64,000 nucleotides of DNA from CAVYXF01 sp963772335. GTDB taxonomy: Bacteria; Pseudomonadota; Alphaproteobacteria; Rhizobiales; Rhodomicrobiaceae. Below, in pieces: positions 1 through 8,522 of this stretch. Position 1 is the stretch's first letter. Each line of letters opens with the position of its first letter. Both the position numbers and the translations under genes were made by a program. The notes beneath the pieces were generated by a model. That model did not search any database and was not told the DNA's origin. It was given only the letters and a program-made list of their open reading frames with translations. The stretch spans positions 1,054,001 through 1,118,000 of the forward strand of contig CAVYXF010000001.1 of assembly GCA_963772335.1 (NCBI GenBank). Reading direction: 5' to 3'.

Positions 1-1
1 A

Positions 2-67
2 GCGACCCACAGGTTGATGAACGCTGGTTTCGACCTATCGAGGGATGCGGCGCTGCGAGAAAGCTGA
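2..67 (+). CDS. possible 3' end of an upstream gene (partial)
   Basis: One forward frame enters from the left edge and ends at a TGA at 65-67, giving about 21 residues ending in DAALRES. It lies before the exopolysaccharide genes and could be the C-terminus of the preceding gene in that locus. It is far too short to identify. A second forward frame is also open here, so the assignment is weak. Confidence 0.25.
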   Translation, partial: ATHRLMNAGFDLSRDAALRES

Positions 68-196
68 TCGGCGGGGAACAGCTAGAGTCCTCGGTTGCCA
101 CGTGTCCCCGGGATGTACTATGTAGTAAATTGCCCAACGGTTTCGTTTCGCTTGAGCGAACAGACTTTGGCCACCGGCGATGGGGATGTTTTGCGC

Positions 197-1030
197 ATGT
201 TGAGGGCGATCATGATCGCGGCCGCCGCTGCCCTGCTGAGCGGGTGTGCTGCTTCTTACCTTAATGATGATGTAGAAGGCAAAATCGCTTCCGATGGCGC
301 ACCGATCAAACAGACAGTTACCGAATCGGTAACCCGAACAAGCGCCGACCCGTCCGCCCTGGCGTCGCAGCAGTCCGCGGCGCCTAGCACGGCGGACGCG
401 AAACCCGCAAGCCTAGTTCCCCCCAACACCAAGGCCACGCAAACGGTGGCTGCTATTGCAGAGGTCGGCACGCCCGGAAGTTCCGCTTACAAGATCGGCC
501 CACAAGACGTTCTCGAAGTCACTGTTTTCAAGGTGCCCGAACTGTCAAAAGTCGCACAGGTTTCCGAGGCGGGAACTTTCACCTATCCGCTGGTCGGCGA
601 TGTGACTGCGGCAGGCAGGACGCCCCAGCAGGTTGAGAAAGACTTGACAAAACTGCTCGGTTCCAAATATCTGCAGAACCCGCAAGTGTCAATTTATGTC
701 AAAGAATTCAACAGCCAGCGTGTAACGGTCGATGGAGCGGTTAAGAAGCCGGGCGTCTTCCCAATTAAGGGAAATCTATCGCTGCTCCAGGCTGTTGCCC
801 TCGCTCAAGGACTGGAGGATCTCGCCGACAATACTGTCGTTATCTTCCGCAATAGCAACGGCAAGCGTAAGGCGGCACGCTTTGACGTCGCCGACATTCG
901 AGGCGGCAGCGCCGAAGATCCGGAATTGCAGGCCGGCGATGTTGTGGTCGCGGGCAAATCCGCACTCAAAGAAGGATGGGGCAATTTTTTGAAGGCTGTG
1001 CCGATGGCCGGCTTGTTCGCGGTCCTGTAA
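197..1030 (+). CDS. polysaccharide export outer-membrane lipoprotein (Wza/GumB family)
   Basis: This is the outer-membrane component through which an exported polysaccharide leaves the cell. The chosen ATG at 197 begins MLRAIMIAAAAALLSGC, a short lipoprotein signal with lipobox LLSGC (Cys17). The longer open frame from 95 would place 34 unrelated residues before the signal. After a Ser/Ala/Thr-rich linker comes a polysaccharide-export domain at about residues 98-170 (YKIGPQDVLEV start), then an SLBB-like segment (VDGAVKKPGVFPIKG). The protein has 277 residues, short for Wza but normal for the shorter alphaproteobacterial forms. It is followed 51 bases later by the matching inner-membrane chain-length regulator/kinase, which supports the role. 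The exact polymer cannot be read from this window. Confidence 0.9.
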   Translation: MLRAIMIAAAAALLSGCAASYLNDDVEGKIASDGAPIKQTVTESVTRTSADPSALASQQSAAPSTADAKPASLVPPNTKATQTVAAIAEVGTPGSSAYKIGPQDVLEVTVFKVPELSKVAQVSEAGTFTYPLVGDVTAAGRTPQQVEKDLTKLLGSKYLQNPQVSIYVKEFNSQRVTVDGAVKKPGVFPIKGNLSLLQAVALAQGLEDLADNTVVIFRNSNGKRKAARFDVADIRGGSAEDPELQAGDVVVAGKSALKEGWGNFLKAVPMAGLFAVL

Positions 1031-1081
1031 TGCTGGGGGACGCATCGCCCATATCAAAAGCGAAGTCACGAGCGTAAGAGC

Positions 1082-3424
1082 ATGCAGGATCAACCGAGCG
1101 AAGCTGAAAATTCAGCGCCGGTAAGCCGTAAGCAACTTGCTCCGGTCAGCGCCGCCAGCGTGCCAGTGCCGGTTCGCGATCCTTACGCGCCCGAACATCC
1201 CCTGGATCCTTATGGCACGCAAGGCGATGATCTTGCGACCACATTGCAGAAATATGCGCGGATCTTCCTTAAGCGGAAATGGCTGGTGCTGGGCACGGCG
1301 CTATTCTGTTTATCGATGGGCGCATTGTCCGCTTTTATGAAGACGCCGCTCTATACTTCCACCGTGCGCATTCAGATCGACCAGCAGGCTGCAAAGGTCG
1401 TTGAAGGCGGTGCCACGGCGCCCACCGAGCAGGGCGGCACTGAGTTCATGCGCACGCAATTTGAGTTGCTGAAAAGCCGCGCCATGTCGGAGCGCGTCGT
1501 GTCAAGCCAGCAACTTCAAGACGACGCTGAGTTTCTTAAGCCTCGCGATGTCTCACTGATCGGGGCCATCCGTGGTGCGTTCTCGCCAGCCGTGGCCCCC
1601 GAGGACGTGCCCGCCGCTCAGAAGGCAGGCGCTGCAGTCGAGATCGTCTCGGAAAACGTCGCCATTCGACCGGTTACCGGTTCTCGCCTTGTTGACATCA
1701 CTTTCACCGATCCGAGCCCCGCGCGCGCTCAGCGCATCGCTAATGCCTATGCCGACGCCTATGTTGCATCTACCGTCGACAAGCGTTTTGAGGCGAACTC
1801 CTACGCCAAGACTTTTCTAGACGATCAGGTCAAGCAGCTCAAATTGCGTCTTGAGGAATCAGAAAGGGCGGTGCTCGACTTCGCTGAGCGCGAGAAGATC
1901 GTCGATGTGACCGACAAGACGTCGATAGCTGAGAATAATCTCGGAGCAGCAAATACCGCAGTTGGCCAACTGATCTCAGAGCGAATTAAGAATGAGGAGC
2001 TTTGGCGTCAGGTCGAGGGGGCGAGTGCAATCAACCTTCCGCAGCTCCTCACCAACAGCATCATTGACGGGCTACGCGGGCGCCGAAACGATCTGAAGCG
2101 CGACTATGAGGAAAAGCTCCAGACGTTTAAACCAAGCTACCCGGCTATGGTTGAAATCTCCAATCAAATGAAGGAAGTCGACCGTCAGTTGGCGGCCGAA
2201 GTGGAGACAGTACGCAGTTCCCTGAGGGCAGCATATGAATCGTCCCTCAATCAGGAAAACCAGATGAAGGCGCGCGTTGACGAATTGCGTGGCGAGGTGC
2301 TGGAACTCCAGAAGAAGGGCATTCGCTACAATATTCTCAAGCGCGAGGTGGAGACCAATCGCGGCCTCTACAACAGCCTCCTGCAGCGCTTGAAAGAGGT
2401 CGACGTCGCCAGCGGCGTTGGAACGAACACGGTGTTCATAGTGGATCGCGCCCAAGTCGCTGATGCTCCCTCCGAGCCCCGGATCGGTCGCATACTCGTG
2501 CTGGCCCTGCTGCTTGGATTGAGCGCTGGAATGGGTGCGGCTTATGCGCTCGAGCTGTTCGATGACCGGGTGCGCTTGCCCGAGGATGTCGAGCAGCTCT
2601 CCGGCTTAGCCACGTTGGGTATCATCCCGCTCATTCGGTCTGACGATAACTTTGCTGATGAATTGGCAAATCCCGGTTCGGCGGTGTCCGAGTCCTATCG
2701 ATCGCTGGCGACCGCGCTGCAGTTCTCGACCGAGTCCGGGCTGCCGCGGTCGCTGGTGGTGACCAGCGCAGGCCCAAGCGAAGGCAAGTCCAGCACGGCG
2801 GTTGCCATCGCCCGTCACTTCGCGACTTTGGGGATGAAGGTGCTTCTGGTCGATGGTGATCTGCGCAAGCCCTCCCTGCATGTAAAGCTTGGCCGCGATA
2901 ACAGCTTCGGTCTCAGCAATTATCTGACCGGCGCTGCTGCACCGCCTGATGTCCTGCAGCAAACCGACTACGGTAATCTAGCGCTCATCGCCTCAGGTCC
3001 CCTGCCCCCGAACGCCGGCGATCTGCTGGGCGGCACCCGCATTTTTACGATGCTTCAGGTGGGATCGGAAGTTTTTGACCTCATCGTGATCAATTCGCCG
3101 CCTCTCCTTGGCATTGCCGACGCTCAGCTCCTTGCCAACGCTGCCGCCGCGACGGTCTTCGTTGTGGGGGCGGGACAAAGTCGCAAAGGCATGGTTCAGT
3201 CTGCCTTAAGGCGTCTGCACCTCGCCCGCGTCACGCCCCTCGGCGTCGTCCTGACCAAGTTCGACAGCAAAGCCGCGGGCTACGGTTATGGGTACGGGTA
3301 CGGCTATGGCTATGGGAACGGTTACGGCGCAGCCTATCGCCCCGATCCTCAGCCGCAAAACCGCTCGATTGAGGACGAGGCTGCCTTTGGTGAAGAGCCT
3401 AAGATTGCCTCGGCAGCGGAGTGA
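1082..3424 (+). CDS. Wzc-type polysaccharide chain-length regulator fused to a bacterial tyrosine kinase
   Basis: This inner-membrane protein controls chain length and export of exopolysaccharide by cycles of tyrosine phosphorylation. Two membrane helices (about residues 66-86 and 468-490) flank a Wzz-type periplasmic region with a long helical part (about 240-440). The cytoplasmic C-terminus is a P-loop BY-kinase with Walker A SAGPSEGKSS (562-571) and Walker A' VLLVDGDLRKP (587-597). The Walker B region reads DLIVINSPP (666-674), with Asn where the family usually has Asp, which could weaken ATPase activity. The tail at 733-752 is an alternating Gly-Tyr run with eight tyrosines, the expected autophosphorylation cluster in unusually regular form. 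At 780 residues it is full length. It sits in one operon with the Wza-like gene before it and the J-domain gene 3 bases after it. Confidence 0.93.
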   Translation: MQDQPSEAENSAPVSRKQLAPVSAASVPVPVRDPYAPEHPLDPYGTQGDDLATTLQKYARIFLKRKWLVLGTALFCLSMGALSAFMKTPLYTSTVRIQIDQQAAKVVEGGATAPTEQGGTEFMRTQFELLKSRAMSERVVSSQQLQDDAEFLKPRDVSLIGAIRGAFSPAVAPEDVPAAQKAGAAVEIVSENVAIRPVTGSRLVDITFTDPSPARAQRIANAYADAYVASTVDKRFEANSYAKTFLDDQVKQLKLRLEESERAVLDFAEREKIVDVTDKTSIAENNLGAANTAVGQLISERIKNEELWRQVEGASAINLPQLLTNSIIDGLRGRRNDLKRDYEEKLQTFKPSYPAMVEISNQMKEVDRQLAAEVETVRSSLRAAYESSLNQENQMKARVDELRGEVLELQKKGIRYNILKREVETNRGLYNSLLQRLKEVDVASGVGTNTVFIVDRAQVADAPSEPRIGRILVLALLLGLSAGMGAAYALELFDDRVRLPEDVEQLSGLATLGIIPLIRSDDNFADELANPGSAVSESYRSLATALQFSTESGLPRSLVVTSAGPSEGKSSTAVAIARHFATLGMKVLLVDGDLRKPSLHVKLGRDNSFGLSNYLTGAAAPPDVLQQTDYGNLALIASGPLPPNAGDLLGGTRIFTMLQVGSEVFDLIVINSPPLLGIADAQLLANAAAATVFVVGAGQSRKGMVQSALRRLHLARVTPLGVVLTKFDSKAAGYGYGYGYGYGYGNGYGAAYRPDPQPQNRSIEDEAAFGEEPKIASAAE

Positions 3425-3427
3425 GTT

Positions 3428-4069
3428 ATGGCGCGTCCGGCAGCACTCGGCCTCGCGCTGTCGCTGGCTGATTATCCAGTTAGGGTGAAGTACGTCTCTC
3501 GTTTGCCTGACGGCGTCCTACTGCTCCTGCAGATTGCCGCCGATGAGACTGAGGCCCTTCGCGCCGCGCAGGCGATCACGGGGCGTTCTCAGACTGCTTT
3601 GCGGGAAGCTGCCGCATTTTTCATCGAACAGGTGCTGTTCCACAAAAATGCGAACAGCTATCGCGTTCTTGGAGCTTCGCCCGGCGCCTCACGCAGCGAG
3701 CTTCGCCGCAATATGGCGCTGCTGATCAAATGGCTTCACCCCGACAGCCCAGAGCGCCGTGCGTCACAATGCGATTTGGATCGCGGCGTCTTTATCCACC
3801 GGGTGACACAGGCCTGGGAAAACCTCAAGACCGAGGAGCGCCGGGCCGCCTATGACCGGTCATTGACCGAACGGCGGCGAGAGCCGTCGCGCCGACAAGC
3901 GGCTCGGCCCTTACGCAAAGACCGCCGTCGTCCTGCCGTCCGACGGCGCGCGATGCCCTCCGAACAACTCGCGGACGAGAAGCCGATCACGCCGCGGCTT
4001 GTTGTCTACCGCTTTGATCGCGGCACGGTCTGGAGCCGCTTGTTGACGTATCTTTGGACGCGTACATGA
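3428..4069 (+). CDS. J-domain (DnaJ-like) protein of the exopolysaccharide operon
   Basis: The central part is a J domain (about residues 77-146): SYRVLGASPGASRSELRR, then WLHPDSPERR with the diagnostic HPD at 104-106, and a final helix with ERRAAYDRSL. The HPD tripeptide stimulates Hsp70 ATPase, so DnaK is the expected partner. The N-terminal 70 residues and the basic C-terminal 65 residues (RRRxPxRR-type) are not recognised; there is no G/F, zinc or substrate-binding region, so it is a class C J protein. The gene starts 3 bases after the kinase gene and ends in an ATGA overlap with the next one, so the three are almost certainly co-translated. I infer a dedicated chaperone role for an exopolysaccharide assembly component; the client is unknown. 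Confidence 0.85.
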   Translation: MARPAALGLALSLADYPVRVKYVSRLPDGVLLLLQIAADETEALRAAQAITGRSQTALREAAAFFIEQVLFHKNANSYRVLGASPGASRSELRRNMALLIKWLHPDSPERRASQCDLDRGVFIHRVTQAWENLKTEERRAAYDRSLTERRREPSRRQAARPLRKDRRRPAVRRRAMPSEQLADEKPITPRLVVYRFDRGTVWSRLLTYLWTRT

Positions 4070-5490
4070 GACGGCACCATTCCCAAGACCGCCGGTCAAA
4101 TTTTGTGCCAGTCGACCAATTGGCCGTACTTTCCCGCCATCCTGTTCGCGCGCTCGTTTTCGCGGCAAGCGGCCTTTTCTTGGCTTGGCTCATCGCCACC
4201 AATACCCTCTCATACGCTGTCGCCGAGACCTCGCCGGAATTCGCTCTGTGGCTGAACCCACGCCAGCCGGTTGCACTCCTGCTGCTGGCAGAGCGCGCGA
4301 AGTCGAGGCTGTTAAAACTGGTCGCCGTCGATGTTGAGGCGACGGCCTCAATCGATAACGGGGCAGGAGGACCCGATGCCGCATTTGAGAACGCCCCGCT
4401 CGATGAACCTTTGAGCGAAAAATTATCCGCCGCCAAAGAGCGCGAGGTCATACGCCAGGAAATCCGCTCACTGGCAAGCCGGATTATTGCAAGCGAAACG
4501 CTTGAAGCCCGAGCGTTCCGCCTCTTGGCCGAAGGGACAACCGAGCCAGCCAAATTACGCCCGCTGATGGAAGATGCCATGCAGCGGTCTCGACGGGCGT
4601 CAGTTGCGGTGTTCTGGCTGATGAACGACAGCTTTGAGCAGAAGAATTTTTCCGACACGCTTGAAAAAGCCGACATCCTCCTGCGCACCAAGATGCAGCT
4701 GTTTCCCTCGGTGGTAATCTATCTCAATAAAGTGGCCGCGACTCCGAACGGCCGGGCGCTGCTCATTCCAAAACTCGCTGAGAACCCGAACTGGCGGACG
4801 CCCTTCCTCGAAGCTCTCGCAAAGGCGGCAGGCGATCCAGAGCTGCCGCTTGAGATGTTGGTTGCGCTCGAATTTGCCGGGAGCGCCCCCTCCCCAAAGG
4901 AGCTCACGTCCTTTCTCAATATCCTGGTCACCCAAAAGCATCCGCAAGCCGCTTACAATGGCTGGCTGCAGTTCCTCCCACACGGCAAGCTGGCATCTCT
5001 TGGCCTGCTCAATAACGGAAATTTCGCCGATGATCCCGGCAGCCACCCCTTCGAGTGGTCGCTTCGACCCGGGCAGAATACGACGGTCGACTTTCTTCCC
5101 CTGGGCGACGACGACAATGGGCGCGCCTTGCGGTTCGGTTTCGGCTTGGGGCGTGCGCAATTTCCCGAACTTAGTCAGCTCGTGCTTCTGGCGCCCGGTC
5201 GCTATCGCCTCTCAGGCAGCTTCCAGGGCCTGCTGAGAGGCAACAGAGGTCTTCGCTGGCAATTGCGCTGTATGGGAGCAAAAACTCCGCTGGCCGAAAC
5301 GGATATGATTTATGGCGCTCCCGGTAGCTGGCGTGTCTTTACGCTAGATGTCGAGGTGCCCGATGAGGAAAGCTGCCGAGCGCAGCGGATCCGCCTCTAT
5401 CACGATGCCCGCTCCCCATCCGAGCAACTGATTTCAGGCGAAATCAGTTTTCGCGGGTTGCAGCTCGTTCGCAATGAGCCGCCAGCCTGA
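4066..5490 (+). CDS. membrane-anchored hypothetical protein of the exopolysaccharide operon
   Basis: The ATG at 4066 overlaps the preceding stop as ATGA, which decides this start over the ATG 12 bases upstream. The 474-residue product has a single N-terminal membrane helix at about residues 27-50, then a helical region (about 60-300) that may contain degenerate TPR-like hairpins. The C-terminal 170 residues are rich in beta-prone segments (LVLLAPGRYRLSG, SWRVFTLDVEVPD, EISFRGLQLV), a pattern like a jelly-roll carbohydrate-binding module. It is the last gene of the operon Wza-like, Wzc-like, J-domain, this gene. The likely topology is anchor in the inner membrane with the bulk in the periplasm. 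No family is firmly recognised; a role in polymer handling is inference from context. Confidence 0.75.
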   Translation: MRRHHSQDRRSNFVPVDQLAVLSRHPVRALVFAASGLFLAWLIATNTLSYAVAETSPEFALWLNPRQPVALLLLAERAKSRLLKLVAVDVEATASIDNGAGGPDAAFENAPLDEPLSEKLSAAKEREVIRQEIRSLASRIIASETLEARAFRLLAEGTTEPAKLRPLMEDAMQRSRRASVAVFWLMNDSFEQKNFSDTLEKADILLRTKMQLFPSVVIYLNKVAATPNGRALLIPKLAENPNWRTPFLEALAKAAGDPELPLEMLVALEFAGSAPSPKELTSFLNILVTQKHPQAAYNGWLQFLPHGKLASLGLLNNGNFADDPGSHPFEWSLRPGQNTTVDFLPLGDDDNGRALRFGFGLGRAQFPELSQLVLLAPGRYRLSGSFQGLLRGNRGLRWQLRCMGAKTPLAETDMIYGAPGSWRVFTLDVEVPDEESCRAQRIRLYHDARSPSEQLISGEISFRGLQLVRNEPPA

Positions 5491-5514
5491 GCACTCTCAA
5501 GCCAAAGCTCCTCT

Positions 5515-5790
5515 CGCGTCGCAGTGGGCAGCTGGCCCAGCGATCATCTGCCGGTCGCCGTCCTCCATCGCAATGATATTTGCCGGCGGCATCGCGCGCG
5601 AGCGGCCGGCCCGAATATAGATTTCGCGGGCTGGGAGGCGATCTGCGCTTTGGTGTCGAATGTGACGCCTTTTGGCGGGGTCTTAACCCTTCCAATAGCG
5701 GCTCTCGTGCGTGACACATGGAACAGTGTGTCATCAGCAGCGCCTGCGCTTTGTCGAATTCCGTACTGCAGACGAACTGGATCTGCCCTG
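5515..5790 (-). pseudogene. decayed cytochrome c domain, resembling the C-terminus of membrane urate hydroxylase PuuD
   Basis: On the minus strand three different frames together spell a cytochrome c domain. The first frame gives QALLMTHCSMCHAREPLLEG with the haem-binding CxxCH. After a one-base loss near 5680-5690 the next frame gives PPKGVTFDTKAQIAS. After a second one-base loss near 5625-5635 the third frame gives EIYIRAGRSRAMPPAN followed by IIAMEDGDRQMIAG. This order (CSMCHAxEP, PPKGV, T/A-QIA, REIY, RAGRSxAMPP-N) is the one known from the cytochrome c domain fused to the C-terminus of alphaproteobacterial urate hydroxylases. The membrane part of such a gene is not found upstream. Two frameshifts and no intact frame mean a pseudogene remnant. 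The competing 142- and 145-codon open frames here are not credible genes. Confidence 0.8.
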
Positions 5791-6057
5791 AACCGATCGG
5801 CTCTGCATCTGGTATCAGGCATCTCCGCGCATTCATTAGGCCGCAGGACGGGCAAGCACCTCATCCTCTCTTCTGTCGACCTCGGTAGGTGCGGTCTGGC
5901 AATCTGCGCAGCGCACATCACCCGGCCTCCACTCCCGCCACAGGCGGTCTGATCGCCTCCTCTCCTGCAACTTTTCCACACGATGTCAGCGATAATTCAC
6001 TTGACCGTTGCTAAAGCAAGACGGTCGAAGCCGAATCGCGCTAAGCAGGAGAGAGAA

Positions 6058-6327
6058 ATGGTTAAAAATTGGTTAACTGTACGGGTGGAGCGTAGCGTGA
6101 TGGATGAGTCGAAGTGGAAGCCGGTCGGCGATCTTGCCAGCAGCATCCTGCGGACTGCGGCAGAGAGGCGGGAGAAGGTCCAGCAGTTCAAGGCCGCGGC
6201 AGCGCGCGATCCCGCGAGCGCATTTCAGGCTGAGGCGGACGGAATTTCGGTTCAGCTGAGTTTGCCGCTGCCGGAGGTCGCCCGGAACCGCCGCGACCTG
6301 CGTGCATCGCGGGTATCGCGGCTGTAA
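6058..6327 (+). CDS. small hypothetical protein
   Basis: An ATG at 6058 is preceded at 6047-6055 by an AGGAGAGAG Shine-Dalgarno, which decides this start over the longer frame from 5983. The 89-residue product is hydrophilic, with a mostly helical centre (SILRTAAERREKVQQFKAAA) and a short hydrophobic patch near the end (ISVQLSLPLPEV). It has no membrane helix, signal peptide or recognised domain. It stands alone between the decayed cytochrome gene and the convergent HNH gene. The strong ribosome site is the main evidence that it is translated. Confidence 0.55.
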   Translation: MVKNWLTVRVERSVMDESKWKPVGDLASSILRTAAERREKVQQFKAAAARDPASAFQAEADGISVQLSLPLPEVARNRRDLRASRVSRL

Positions 6328-6443
6328 GCCCAATCGGATCTAAACGGCGCTTGTTCCTCGCGTGACAGAGGCGGCGCCGGGGCGATAGCCCGGTTTCGAA
6401 GAAGCGGCGAGCCCAAACGCGTGGGCGGTTCAAGCTGCCCCGC

Positions 6444-7013
6444 TTATGGCTCCAGCTCGGTATCCCAATAGAGATAATCGAGCCAGCTTTCATGCAAATA
6501 GTTCGGCGGAAACAACCGGCCGTTGCGATGCAGCTCATGCACCGTCGGCCGGTAGGGCATCTGGTGCGGCCACATCTTGGCCTTGGCCGGCAGATCGCCG
6601 CCCTTGCGCAGATTGCAGGGCGCGCAGGCCGCCACGACGTTGTCCCACCGCGTCTGCCCACCCCGTGAGCGCGGAATGAGATGGTCGAAGGTCAGATCCT
6701 CCCTGTCGCCGCAATATTGGCAGGAGAACCGGTCGCGCAGGAACACATTGAACCGGGTAAAGGCCGGATAGAGTGCCGGCTTCACATACACCTTCAGCGA
6801 AACGACACTCGGGAGTTGCATCTCGAAGGTCGGGCTGCGCACGCATTTTTCGTAATGCGAGACAATGTTGACCCGATCGAGGAACACCGCCTTCACGGTT
6901 TCCTGCCAGCTCCAGAGAGAAAGAGGGTAGTAGGAGAGCGGACGATAATCCGCGTTCAGAACGAGGGCCGGGTATGCGTCCGGCGGAGATGACGCTGTCG
7001 CTGCTGCGCTCAC
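6444..7013 (-). CDS. HNH endonuclease family protein
   Basis: The 189-residue protein has a zinc-structured HNH fold. CQYC (98/101) and CAPC (130/133) form the zinc knuckle, DH at 110-111 (LTFDHLIPRSRGG) carries the catalytic His, and Asn125 (WDNVV) completes the motif. The N-terminal 90 residues (ALVLNADYRPLSYYPLSLW) are typical of the widespread bacterial HNH proteins that occur as single chromosomal genes, not of restriction enzymes or phage nucleases. There is no methylase or toxin partner nearby. The expected activity is metal-dependent nicking or cleavage of DNA; the physiological role of this subfamily is not established. Confidence 0.88.
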   Translation of the reverse strand: MSAAATASSPPDAYPALVLNADYRPLSYYPLSLWSWQETVKAVFLDRVNIVSHYEKCVRSPTFEMQLPSVVSLKVYVKPALYPAFTRFNVFLRDRFSCQYCGDREDLTFDHLIPRSRGGQTRWDNVVAACAPCNLRKGGDLPAKAKMWPHQMPYRPTVHELHRNGRLFPPNYLHESWLDYLYWDTELEP

Positions 7014-7266
7014 GTCTGCCTTTCCTGACGGTTAACCGTTAGACCTTGCAGCCACGCTCGCACTACGTCGCACGACCCGGATACTATATCTGTGTTTCAG
7101 TTCTGTGAAGTCCCCTCCTGGGAATCGCGGCAGAGCATCAGAATTTTCGCAAAATTTGATGCGCATTTGAACCCGATGAGCCGGCTCCCTGCGTCGTCAA
7201 CGCAGAATCGGCCCCTGGCTTTGCCGGGACGAAAGTGCCCGGCAAAGCTGAGGGTGTTCACGAAGA

Positions 7267-7857
7267 CTAAGAGCGATACCGGCGACGCTCGGCCTCGATC
7301 TCCTCCGGAGAGTAGGTCGGAGCGGCCGGGTCATAGCCCGTCCAGCCCTCGTTCCGATAGGCCTCACTCCTCTCGGAGATATCGACAGGTGCGTATCGCT
7401 GCATGATCAGTTCGGCCTCGCGGACGCGATCATCGTCCGCGCGAACGGATACCAGCGTGCCGCCGCGGCGAAGATTCTCGGCGTAGACTGGCGCTTCCTC
7501 TTCCGAGACGCCGTAGTCGATCAGCGCGCCGAGAATGCCGCCGCCCACCGCGCCGGCAGCGCCGGCCGCCAATGTGGTGGCAAGCACACCCGCGGCAACG
7601 AGCGGCCCGATACCGGGAATGGCGATGATACCGAGCGAGGCAAGCAGCCCCGCCCCGGCGCCAGCGGCAAGCCCCACCGACGCACCTGTGGTGGCACCAT
7701 CCGAAACTGGATCTCCGTCTGTGGCATTCCAATCGACATCGCCGTCCTGGCGCACGACGCTGATTTCACTGGAGGTGAACCCGGCACTCTCCAGCGCGCG
7801 AATGGTATCGCGGGCAAGGCTGGGATCGTCGTAAACGTAAGTGACCGTCTCAGTCAT
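7267..7857 (-). CDS. general-stress-type protein with glycine-zipper segment
   Basis: The N-terminus (TVTYVYDDPSLARDTIRALE, then SAGFTSSEISVV) matches the short alpha/beta fold of YflT/17M-like general stress proteins, where a residue pair-swapping module follows an xxAFDDxxxAExAIxxLxxxGF pattern. Residues about 55-115 are an Ala/Gly-rich hydrophobic segment with GxxxG spacing (glycine zipper), able to insert in a membrane or oligomerise. A second copy of the fold follows (LVSVRADDDRVREAELIMQ), and the last 35 residues are charged and Tyr/Pro-rich. It lies 12 bases downstream of the secreted PepSY-like gene, so both are probably one transcript. Function inferred: stress or desiccation protection at the envelope. 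Confidence 0.7.
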   Translation of the reverse strand: MTETVTYVYDDPSLARDTIRALESAGFTSSEISVVRQDGDVDWNATDGDPVSDGATTGASVGLAAGAGAGLLASLGIIAIPGIGPLVAAGVLATTLAAGAAGAVGGGILGALIDYGVSEEEAPVYAENLRRGGTLVSVRADDDRVREAELIMQRYAPVDISERSEAYRNEGWTGYDPAAPTYSPEEIEAERRRYRS

Positions 7858-7869
7858 GACCTCGGCTCC

Positions 7870-8199
7870 TTATTCCTGAACGACATTGCCGCGGTAATCG
7901 AGCGCGACATTCACTTGCGTGTCGCCCTTCTTGGCGACGGCTCGCCACACACCTTGATCGTCCTTCTTCAGGTCCTTCACGTCCTGGAAACCGGCGGCGT
8001 TGATGCGATCGCGAGCCTGGGATTCGGTGAAACTGTTAGCTCCCGAAAGGGGCGGCGTATCCGTCTTCACATTGGTCCGATCCTCCGTCGCCGGGCTGGT
8101 CGCATTCCCCGATGGGGTCTGGGTCGTGGTTTGCGCGCACGCCATACCGATCCCATAGACCAGAGCAAGTGCTGCCACGCCAAGTCGAAGCTTCGACAT
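7870..8199 (-). CDS. secreted PepSY-like small protein
   Basis: The 109-residue product starts at the ATG at 8199, which has GGAG six bases upstream; the longer frame would need a TTG inside that ribosome site. A signal peptide (MSKLRLGVAALALVYGIGMA, cleavage near ACA-QT) is followed by a Thr/Pro-rich linker and one C-terminal domain: FTESQARDRINAAGF, then DVKDLKKDDQGVWRA and VNVALDYRGNVV. This helix plus three-strand pattern is that of the PepSY/BPSL1445-like periplasmic domains. It is the first gene of a two-gene unit with the stress protein. A periplasmic inhibitory or binding role is known for the family but is not shown here. Confidence 0.72.
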   Translation of the reverse strand: MSKLRLGVAALALVYGIGMACAQTTTQTPSGNATSPATEDRTNVKTDTPPLSGANSFTESQARDRINAAGFQDVKDLKKDDQGVWRAVAKKGDTQVNVALDYRGNVVQE

Positions 8200-8522
8200 G
8201 GTTTTCTCCAATGGTTGTTCCTCAGCGTTGTGTGCTGTTCAAATGATCAAGCATTTGCTCAAGGTTTTGTTCCAGGTGCGGAGCCGACCCTAAGCGATAG
8301 ATCCCGCATACCAGACGGGAAGACCTGACCCACTCGTGCTGACCTAACAGCGCCGTATGTGCGGCCGTTTCGAACGCCGGGCACCGCAACTACGCCGATT
8401 CGTTGCTCCGGCTGCGACGCCGCCTGCTGTTCTCCTGTGCAATAGCACCGATTGACGTGGACTTGAGGAGCGGCCGCCGCTACGCACTCACGTACTTTAA
8501 GCAATTGTTTTATGAGGTTGAA

